A stretch of 64,000 nucleotides of DNA from Heliocidaris erythrogramma (Eukaryota; Echinodermata; Echinoidea; Camarodonta; Echinometridae). Position 1 is the stretch's first letter. Every line of letters starts with the position of its first letter. The notes under the pieces are model-generated. The model saw only the letters and a program-made list of their open reading frames with translations. It was not told the origin of the DNA and did not search any database. Shown here one piece after another: positions 20,949 to 31,500 of this stretch. A program made the translations under genes and the position numbers. Where the stretch lies: assembly GCA_025617745.1 (NCBI GenBank), contig CM046873.1:26425410-26489409 (forward strand). The letters are read 5' to 3'.

Positions 20949-21009
20949 CCATAATGACGACGGCGACGATGACCATAATGACGACGGCGACGATGAGGAT
21001 GAGGATGAG

Positions 21010-21509
21010 NNNNNNNNNNNNNNNNNNNNNNNNNNNNNNNNNNNNNNNNNNNNNNNNNNNNNNNNNNNNNNNNNNNNNNNNNNNNNNNNNNNNNNNNNNN
21101 NNNNNNNNNNNNNNNNNNNNNNNNNNNNNNNNNNNNNNNNNNNNNNNNNNNNNNNNNNNNNNNNNNNNNNNNNNNNNNNNNNNNNNNNNNNNNNNNNNNN
21201 NNNNNNNNNNNNNNNNNNNNNNNNNNNNNNNNNNNNNNNNNNNNNNNNNNNNNNNNNNNNNNNNNNNNNNNNNNNNNNNNNNNNNNNNNNNNNNNNNNNN
21301 NNNNNNNNNNNNNNNNNNNNNNNNNNNNNNNNNNNNNNNNNNNNNNNNNNNNNNNNNNNNNNNNNNNNNNNNNNNNNNNNNNNNNNNNNNNNNNNNNNNN
21401 NNNNNNNNNNNNNNNNNNNNNNNNNNNNNNNNNNNNNNNNNNNNNNNNNNNNNNNNNNNNNNNNNNNNNNNNNNNNNNNNNNNNNNNNNNNNNNNNNNNN
21501 NNNNNNNNN
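21010..21509. other. Assembly gap of 500 N
   Basis: Exactly 500 unknown bases start inside a GATGAG/GACGAC simple repeat in the transporter 3' UTR. The round length suggests a placeholder rather than a measured size. Any reading frame across it is meaningless. Confidence 0.98.
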
Positions 21510-24500
21510 CCTAAACACGTATACAGTTCAATGAAATGTATAAAGGGGTTTTGTTTTTATCATTTTGAAATGATTAGTTCTGTCTGCAAAATTAAACATA
21601 GAAAATAAAACGCCGTTTTCATGTAAAAAAACCTACAATACTTAATGGAAAATCCCTACACAGTGGACCAGTGCCATTGATTTGCACTACATGCATGTAC
21701 ATGTCTTCAACCTACAGAAATGTACGTGAACAATTTATGATTCAAAACTGTAATGTATGTTAATTTTTGAAAATAATTTACGTGGAAGAGCACTCCCAAA
21801 TTGTGGAAAAGAAGATTACATTATAGTGTGTATACACATTTTTATGGAATTCATTTGAAATTAAAACTATTATGATGATATATCAATGCTATTAGGCCAA
21901 ATAACAATAGTTCGTAGTTTTTCATCCCACCCTCCTTTCTTTTTTTCGCCACGCCTCATTTTTTTTTTTAGGGGGGGGGGGTATTTAATTTTTGTTTAAA
22001 TTGAACAAATACGATCTTAGAACATCTGCAGACAATGAAGTAACAAAAACCATTAATATAATGCAATTTGACATTGTTTTGAGCCTCTGGAGTGCATGTC
22101 CAAATGAAATAAAATTGAAAAAAATGGTGTTGAAATTGACTCAACAGAATGTTATGTATACAGGAAAATGTCAAATATTAAATGGCACCCCCTCATCCTC
22201 ACTTCCGAAAAATCCGGACGAAAAACTAGGAATCAATTTTACTTGGCCTTATAAAATTTGTTATAGTTAAGTTATCTTTACATCGCGGTACGAATATCAT
22301 TCTTTATTATAATCAACACTGTTTACCCCCATTTCAATAATGAATAATAATCAACGTTGACACTTTTTGTTTTCTCCATTTCAATTCAATTCAATTCAAA
22401 TTAGCATTTATTTTCTTTCATTGATTTTGACAACATTCGACATCTGTTCAAATAGTACAATTTACAATCAACTTCTTTCGTGACACGTTGGGTGAATGAT
22501 CAGCGGCGTTTTTAGAAACTGAAAAAGCGGGGGGGGGGGGGGGGTTGGCTGGACGGCGGGGTATACCCCGGCTCCACCGTATATGGCATGATATGGTGGT
22601 TACGCCACTAATGCAGACACACTGGATAACACTGATATTCTGCAGACTACTAGTACATTTTTTTAAAATCGTTTCAAGCCTTTGGAAAATTCGAAGTCTG
22701 ACTTACACCGTATACATTCATGCATTGAAATCTATGGTTGATAGTTCAAAGTGTATTTTCCATGCGTTATATTGCAAACCATATTTCACCATTCATTTCA
22801 AATATATTTTCACGGGGGTGGGGTCGGTTGTGACCCCCATACCATAATTCTGGGCGGTATTATCATTATGTCTTCGGGGGGGGGGGTGATAGAATCAAAT
22901 AGGTAAACGCTAGACAAATTGACAAATTACATGTTGGGGGTATATGATTATGGCACGAAGAAGGAATTAAAGATTTGGTGGTGCGGAGGGACTATTCTTA
23001 AATAAGTTTGTGGTCTTCTTGTATTCTTCTCTTGCTTAATTAAAGTAATTTCATGGCTAAAAATAATGCTTCTCAACCAACTGTTCAATTGTTGAATAAA
23101 TTCCGTGGGTTTTGCTTATACACTTGTTTTGAAATAATTTCATGGATATATATCACTGTTCTAATCTTATATAAATATCATAGTTTTTCATATGCCTTTC
23201 TCTTGGAATTGGAATAATTTCAAGGCAAAACCTAAAGGCTGCGAGAACCATCGTTATATTCTCAGCAGAATTGGTAGGTCTTCTTATATTTTTCTCCAAG
23301 ATTATTTTTGTGACGAGGATGATTCCTTTTGAGTTAGGCTTTTATTTAAATTTTTATAGTTAGGTTGGCATACTGGCATAGGCCCTACATTTTTTTTTAA
23401 ATTGATGAATTTTAATGGTCAGGAGTCAAGCTAGATGATCACACCATGCAACGGCAACAGTCTTTTATTGGATTTTAAAATATGAAGAAATATGACTAGG
23501 GCTGATGCAAAATATTATTGAGATGGACATAGAAAATTCAACAAAAAGGGCCTATTAAATTAATGTCCATCTGCAGTCTGGAGATGTACGGCCTGTACAT
23601 GTACATTGTGTATTGGGGTGGGAGTATAGGACTACGTACGAACTTGTTTGAAGGAGGTATTGTAATATGCGATATACGTTGCGCATGCACTATATAAAAG
23701 GAAACCCTATACTCTATGGAAAACATAGCGAACCGCTATATGCTTGCATCCTGCCGTGCACATGCATTATTACATAGCTCCTTCTCCCAACTCTGTTTTG
23801 CACTCCGCGTTTATAGTCAGGTTGAGGGGGAAACTCGGTCCAGTGTGCGAAGATTTCAAATGCCGTTGTGATGTCATCGTCATGTTGGGAAGAAGGGTTT
23901 TGGGGGAAGCCCCTAACACACACACTCACTCACCCTCACGCACAATTTCGAACACGTGTGGGAGTGAGTGTGTGTGTGTCGGATTCGCACAGTGTTGTTA
24001 TTTTCTTCATTAGTATCTTTATACTATTCGTCGCATCATCTGTAAGTTGCGCTGTTCGCGCCTTGGTGCAGTGTAGAAAACTAGAATAGAGGCAAGTTTT
24101 TTTTAGCCCATCGGCCTATCTTAATTTCCCCTACAAATGCCTCTACATATATATTAGGGCTTCTCTTTTCCCGGGCATTATTCTTTATCTCTTTTGTCCT
24201 TGTCCCATTGCTCGTAAGCAGATATATCTTACGTTGTCATGGTAACAATTACTTATAAAAATCCCTCTGCAAGTTTAAGCGAAATATTAGACTTTAAAAT
24301 CATTTAAAAGTTCTATTCTTACTTGAAATAGTCGCGAAGAGCACTGCTCACGTACTTTTGCCCTCTGTATTGATGGAGATTAATACTAAGGAAAAAGTTA
24401 AAACAAACAATATAAGGAAACTGAGCTTTATACAGCTTTTTAAAAATCATGTGGAAATATACCCAAATGAAGCCAATATGACCAATGAAAAGAGCTGAGA

Positions 24501-24880
24501 AGAAAAAAGAAAAAAAAATCATACAAAACGGTGAAAAATATTATGGTGACCACTTAATGTTTTTAGGACAATGAGAGTCCTAACCATGGCTGATCACTTG
24601 TGTAGGCTATGAAAACAGTTAGGATTTCAACAATATGTTTGTTTCTCTCTTTCAGCAGGAGCTTAATCAGGCCTGTTGCTATAAATGACATCTGTAGGCT
24701 GTGATTCGTTTCAGACTTGCCCCATAAAATCACTGTCACCTTGGAATAAGTTGATTTATAGAAAACAGAATCGTGAGATATACTCGTTCCTTTTAAGGCA
24801 AATGCAAATTCAACCTTTTACGTGTTAAATTTGCATGAGCGATTTAGCCTCGTGATAGATTGTAATAACGCAGTGTGAGC
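21510..24880. other. Intergenic, no gene seen
   Basis: AT-rich DNA with G runs near 21969, 22531-22543 and 22877. There is a GGCG..G-run repeat fragment near 22505 and a CACACACTCACTC / GAGTGAGTGTGTG inverted repeat at about 23917-23978. The 3' end of the transporter mRNA is probably here (AATAAA near 21603), but the gap hides the link. Confidence 0.45.
23691..23700 (+). promoter_or_regulatory. Orphan TATA-box-like site
   Basis: TATATAAAAG is a close match to the TATAWAAR consensus, in a GCGCATGCAC context. No gene with recognisable product follows: an 89-codon frame from about 23744 has no similarity. It may be chance. Confidence 0.2.
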
Positions 24881-24947
24881 ACCATGCGGTGCGGTGTACC
24901 CGGCGTTGACTAAGAGAAGGGTTACCAGTCTTAAAGCTTATGGAAGA

Positions 24948-24956
24948 CGCCATCTT
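24948..24956 (-). promoter_or_regulatory. YY1-type motif in the ARID2 promoter region
   Basis: The minus strand reads AAGATGGCG, the core YY1 consensus. YY1 motifs often sit just downstream of start sites of TATA-less, CpG-rich promoters. The surrounding 24880-25450 is CpG-rich compared with the flanks, and no TATA box is seen before the ARID2 ATG. Confidence 0.35.
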
Positions 24957-25454
24957 GTGTAGGGGTATGGCCTATTGTTCAATAGACGTAGCCCCTATAG
25001 GGAGAATTGAGCGTCACTACATGAATTGTACATTCATCGAGATCGCTATTTCGGACCTTTTTGTTAGCGTTCGAGATTTCGTGGACGACTCTACCGACGG
25101 TGTTGAACTTTGAGTAGATTCGTTTCATCGAAAACCTTCGTTCGATTTTGGAAGTCGGCGTATTATTAATCAGCGCGTATACCGGTCCGTGTTTCAAACA
25201 CTCATAATCAGTCATTTTCGGCACATGAATGTGTAAAACTGACTGTATTTCAAGCTGTGTAAACTCCATTGGAATCGCACGAGAACAAACGAGTGCTCTA
25301 CAAAATCAGCTCAGTCTTGCAGTTTTTGCGGAGCTCTCTGACTCTGTCGAAATTTAAATTGATGCGCCACTTGGAGCCTGAGGAAATTCATTAACAGATG
25401 ACCTAACACTAGAAAAACTCGCGAAAGGTGCACGGGAAGAGCTGGAGGATAATC
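24957..25454 (+). other. ARID2: Probable ARID2 promoter/5' leader
   Basis: A CpG-rich stretch just before the ARID2 start, in contrast to CpG-poor introns after it. The transcription start cannot be fixed from sequence. A 96-codon minus-strand open frame (24979-25269) overlaps it. That frame has no recognisable similarity. Confidence 0.4.
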
Positions 25455-25546
25455 ATGGCCAAGTTTTTGGACAAAGATCCGTTCAGCTACGAACGGGAGA
25501 AAAGGGAATTTCTCCATGCACTTCGACAGTATCATGCTACAAAAGG
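25455..25546 (+). CDS. ARID2: ARID2 exon 1 (coding part)
   Basis: Encodes MAKFLDKDPFSYEREKREFL and the first ARID helix to Gly31. Donor GTGAGT, phase 2. Intron 1 is only 135 bases. Confidence 0.92.
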
Positions 25547-28500
25547 GTGAGTTGTGTATGGTTCATCATGTTTCGTTCACTCGCTCACATACTTTCATTC
25601 ATTCTGGCCGGAATTCTGGTCGCGGGTATTGTTTTCTACCGATAAATCTCACGTGTGTTTCTCTTTTCTTTTGTTCCGCAGTGTACAGCCGGCTATGTTC
25701 CGGATGCCGAAAGTGTCGGGCAGAGACTTGGATTTGTACCTGCTCTATTCCAAAGTTGTTTCGCTCGGGGGAGTTGTGAAGGTGAGTGTGAGAAAAACAA
25801 AAAAAATTGCCATTGACGATCGCGCTGTAACTCGAATCTTGTCTAGACTGTGTGTGCAACTTGTTGGTGTTGGAATGTATGGACAGTGAGGCAGTTGCTG
25901 AATAGTTGGCACTTTCATTTCATACTCAATATTTTTTGCTTTCAGTTGGGTGGAATAATTGAAGTGGCATCTTCTCTTAAATGATGAATATTATTGATGC
26001 TTAATTGGGCCAACAAATTAATGCAAATTTAAAAGTCTTTGTGCGAATGATAATCCATGCAAAACTTTATGGATCATGCACATGGTGCATGTTCATGATG
26101 TTTGGAATTTAAATCAATTTTTGTTGGGTCCATTATTTTAACACCCTGCAAATTTTCAAGAATAAATTTACTGGAAAATGATTTAATGAAAATAAATTTC
26201 TAGTAGGCCCTAGGCCTAGAGGGGTGTAGGCCCACTGGCCCCAGGCAAAACTGGATAAATTAACTGACATAGAATTCCAGAGGGATTATCTGTATTAATA
26301 AATTATAATTCATATTAATTGATATTAGAATATTTCATAAACTGCATTAAATTTAAATCATCAATACAATTAAATGAAGCCTTTTTATGTAGATTCTATG
26401 CCTCTAACTTGTCAAAGATGAACCAATCAAGTTTGCCAGGATAGCGCTAGAAATGGGCAGGAGCGGTAATCTGGCATATCATTCATCTCGTTCCTTTTTA
26501 AAACAAAACAAAAAATATGTTACAGTAAAAAGTTTACAGTCTATTTTAGAATTTGGCAATAGTACTATAGTCCGAATTGACTGACTTCCATTGAAACCAA
26601 CAAATGACAACAACAATACATGTTGATAAAACTTGGCCTGTAAAAGGTCAAAGGTCACAGGGTTATAAAGAGTAAGAAATACCAGAAAATATTTTGTTAC
26701 CATAATAAATTGTATCATGAACATGAAGACAACTGAAAAGAGTTTGGTTTCATGAGGTCAGATGTTAAAGGTCAGATGTTAAAGGTCATAGGATCATTCA
26801 TAACATACATGTACATGTACATGTAGGCGGAAACATACTGGGGATGCACTTACGGACAGTCAAATTCATCTATATGTAGTTGTAGTTGTCCAACATTTTT
26901 TTTTAAAAGTTGAATGCACCATGAAGGAGAAGACAAGTAGATTAAAAAGAAAAGTCATTTTGGCATGTTTGTTTTGATTAAAATAGAAAAATTGGAAACT
27001 GTAAACAGAAAAGTGAAAGTTTAAGAAAAAGCTTATGGTTATGAAGTTTAAAGTGGTGTTGAAGCAGCATGAATCAGCCAGCATGTGCTTTCAGTGATAA
27101 ATAAGAGAAGAAGGAAAGTGGGAAGATGCTGCAAGGGTTTTAAGGATGCACTGTTCCAAACTCAATTTTTTGTAGGGGGTCCTTAATGAATTTCTTTGGC
27201 CCGAACTTATGAGAGGTTTTTCTTAACCCATGGTTTATCTTTAACCTCCATAAATGTACAGGTAAGAATACATGTTATGCACAAGTCCTCATGTCCAATG
27301 AGCAGGTGATGATACACTTACATGTATTTGTGCTTTTTTAGTCCACGGCGGGGTTAAACTATGATCTAGATCGTGGGTTAGATTTCACCTCTTGAATAGA
27401 GCTGTTCACAAATATATTCAAAATTTATGCATACTTTTAAACCTGAAGCTTGTCAGAGTCTTGTCAGACATAGCAACAAGTGATGTATGCAAAATCTATT
27501 CAAATTTTATGCATACTTTTAAAACAAAGGTTGTTCTTGACAACCTGAAGCTTGTCAGAGGATTGTCAGACATAACAACAAGTATTGTATGCAAACTGGA
27601 TTCCAAGTATTATAGTTCATTCATTTATAACGGTTAATGGAGTACCCCGTTACTAGGTCCCCAGGAAAGAAACATCCATAAATTTGAAATAACTTTGTAA
27701 ACAGGTCTAGGCCTATATGGATGTTGGTGTGTATGCTGGAGCCCTACATTACAATACATGTATGTATGTATGTATGTTGACATTTTGGGGATCCAGACTT
27801 GAGATTATGAACCCCCATGTGTCCCAGGTGCCTGTTCTTGCCAAGCCCTTAGTATGGCTAAGGCAATATGCAAAATCAAAAAGGAGATCCACAGAAGTAA
27901 TGGGCAATGACAACATAATCTGTCTTTCAAAAGCCTTCTGTAGTACATGTATGTGTATACATGTATGACTATATTGGTAAAAATTCAAGTTCATGAAAGA
28001 ATACTCTTTCTAATAACAGTTTCCATTCATCGATATCTGTGTGAGAAGAGCTTGTGAACAGTGCATGAACTCCTAAGGGGCAGGATGCTAGTTTTATTGT
28101 TTTGTTTACATCCTCGTCACTGATGGTATGTGTGTGTTGAAACTGAATGCAGAAACAAGGACACATATTGTTGAATACAGAGTGTATTAGGTACAGGTGT
28201 ACCCTTATTTTAACACTCTCTAGGCAGATTGCATAAGACTAAAAATATGCAAATAATTTGAATATTGTTCATTTAAGAAAAGTTTTCATTTTTTTTTTTT
28301 TTTTGCTAACAAGAAAATGTAACCTTCAGAGTGTTCTTTGAACCTTTAAATTGATCTATTTTTCATTAGGTAATACACAAGGAGTAGATGATTTGTTGAA
28401 AATATGATTTTGGTGCATTTACATGTACTAAGAGTAAGATTAAACTCTTACTGTGCCAATGGGTTTAGCTCACTTCAAAATTTTACCAAAATGTGATCAA

Positions 28501-31500
28501 TGCTTTCTTTTCAGATGTCTGCACTTCATTAACCATCTATTATTTTCACAAAATGTTATGTACAAAATTTGTAGGAACTTTATTGCCACTTCTTATGATA
28601 CCAAACATTATTACTTTACCCAACTTTATGAATAAGAACTATTAAAATTATATTTGAGTTACATTTTTGTCCATTATTAGTTGGTTTCTCATTTGTTTAC
28701 TATTGTTTAATGTTGAAATAAGGTAATATCCTTTCAAAAATCTGCAATTTTCTCTAATTTTCTCTGAAAATGTCTATGGTAGCATATAATTATAATCATA
28801 TATCTAGAATGCTTGATTTATGCTCAAACTTTTGATATGCATTGACCACCATATAATATACATGTACATGTACCTTTTCCTGTGGTTGAGCAATTGGTGA
28901 ATGAAAATGACAAGTCTATCTGTCACATGTACGTGCCATCAGCACTGAAAGAGTTAAACCCGAATTGACAAGTACATGTAGTTTTCTTCAATTAACTTTG
29001 AAAGCTTTACATGTACATGTATGTATGAAGACAATCTTGTGGGGTGTTGCAAGAAAGTTGCAATCAATTGCAAATTGTAAAGCAAATTAGAACAACCATT
29101 CTGAATGGTTCAGGGTCTGCCCATTCAAGAAGATGCGCTTGCAACAATGATTTTGATTGGTCAGTACCGATCAGTTGCAACTTGCAATCAATCGCAACTT
29201 TCTTGCAACACCTCATTGGTCAGGTTTCCTGTCTGACTGTACAGAATCTGTTTTCCTCAAGATTTGAATGCATGGACATGTACTGTTTTTTATGGGAATT
29301 CCCATTTCTCTTTAATTTTGAAAGTCAGTATAAACAATATTAGTTTCTGAAGAGCCTGCTGCAGTGTAAAATTTATGTTCAGGAACAAATTTATCTGAGA
29401 TATTCACAATTTAGCAATAAACCAAAATATGAGAAATTTGTGGATGACAAATAAACTTAAAATAACATTAAATGCAATTTTTTTGTTCTACAGATGTTGT
29501 GACTGTTTAACTCTCAAACATTTGTGAAGGTGTTGACCTTGACATTTTATGTGAATGTTATTTTTCTCCTTTGACTGTTCATTGTCTTGTTAACCAATGC
29601 ATGTACATGTACATGATAGATTGAAACCAAAACCACTTATTAATAATTTGCCTTCAGATATACATGTATTTATACCCCGCCAAACGAAGTTTGAAGGGGG
29701 TATAAGAATCAGTCAACGGTTGGGCGGGCGGTCGGTCGGTCTGTTGCAAATCTTGTGGATCGAACTACTTTCTCAGTTTTCGACCAAAGCTCATGAAATT
29801 TGGTACACACATTGGTCTTGGTGGGAAGATGTGCAAGACATATTTTTTGTATGAGTCGGAAGCTGCGTTGCCATGGTAACGGCATATTTATGGCAGAAAA
29901 TCAAGGAAACGCCTTGCGGATCGAACTACTTCCTCAGTTTTTGACCAAAAGTCAAGAAATTTGGTACGCACATTGGTCTTGGTGGGAAGATGTGCAAGAC
30001 ATATTTTTCGGATGAGTCGGAATCTGCGTTGCCATGGTAACGGCATTTTTATGGCAGAAAATCAAGGAAACACCTTGCGGATCGAACTACATGTACTTCC
30101 CCAGTTTTCGACCAAAAGTCAAGAAATTTGATACGCACATTGGTCTTGGTGGGAAGATGTGCAAGACATATTTTTCGGATGAGTCGGAATCTGCGTTGCC
30201 ATGGTAACGGCATATTTATGGCAGAAAATCAAGGAAACACCTTGCGGATCGAACTACTTCCCCAGTTTTCGACCAAAAGTCAAGAAATTTGGTACACACA
30301 TTGGTCTTGGTGGGAAGATATGCAAGACATATTTTTTGGATGTGTCGGAAGCTGCGTTGCCATGGAAACGGCATAGGGCAGTAAATCAGGGAAAAATCTT
30401 GCGGATCGAACTACTTCCAGTTTTCGACCAAAAGTCAAGAAAGGCTGTTGTCATGGGGCGGGGGTATTAATTATCATCTTCAGTGATATTTCTAGTTTTG
30501 TGTTGGATCAGTGCTCACTGCTGTCCATTGCTTGTTATTGAATTTATGTAGAATACTGAAAAATATTTAATTCTATTACAATATATGTTTGTATGTTAAT
30601 GTACAATTTTTTTGTATTGGTACATGTTTGTATGATGTAAATCTAAGTAATAAAAAATTGTTAACGTGGAGAAGGTTTACGGTTCACCATGTTATTAGTC
30701 CTGAAAAGGACTATTGAGTAAGAAGAAGAAAGTGGAGAAAAGTTGATAGGAGAAGAGGAAAGGCGAGATAGAAATTCAAAGAGTGTACATGTAGAAGTAA
30801 TCTTTCTTGAAAGTGTGAAGTCCTGAAAAAGGACTGTAAACCAGATGAGAAGGCTGATAAGTTACATTTGCTCTTATTCATGAAAGGCACAATGTACTGC
30901 ACAATGGATGTAGACTCCAAATTGTCAGTGATTTTTGCTCTTTTAGCTCATGTACATAATGTGCAGTTCTAGCCTTCTGGATCAAAGGATAATGAAAAAA
31001 AACATCACTAAAAGAGACCCTGCACTGCTTGTTTTTATGGGTTTAATAACAAAAAAGTACTTTTCAAATCAGTCCAAGAACCACTGCATCTTGTACCTAT
31101 TGTGTTGCCCCTCTTGCATTCTGTTTTCAAAATGTCCTTTTCTTCGTCTTCCATACAGGTCACCAATGAGCATAAATGGGACATTGTGAGTGAGGTATTG
31201 GGGTTTCCCCTTGGATGCAGTCAGATTGGCTATGTCATCAGACAGCATTACATCAGGTGAGAAACATAAGATATCTACAGACTACATGTTCATGTATGTG
31301 TGCCCAGCAAAAGGGCGTAAGCGATTCTCCTGCTTTAATACTCCCTTTTACTAGGCATTTGTTGTGTTAATGATTTTTTCAAAATCTTAATGATAATAAT
31401 TAGCATTTCATTAAAACTTTCGCGGATTAAAAAGAAAAAAATCTAGTTGCTTTCTTTGCCATGTAATTTTGCATTTCTCTGTGTTTATATGGATCATGTC

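Noticed and set aside
20793-21518. Long frames across 21010-21509
   Set aside because: They span the run of N and have no meaning.
23744-24089. Frames downstream of the TATATAAAAG site
   Set aside because: Rich in Cys/His/Thr from CACA/GTGT repeats; no recognisable product, so no gene was called.
29597-30470. Overlapping 70-90 codon frames with repeated Trp-rich segments
   Set aside because: They follow the 161-bp tandem repeat unit; unit length is not a multiple of three and the frames change between units.
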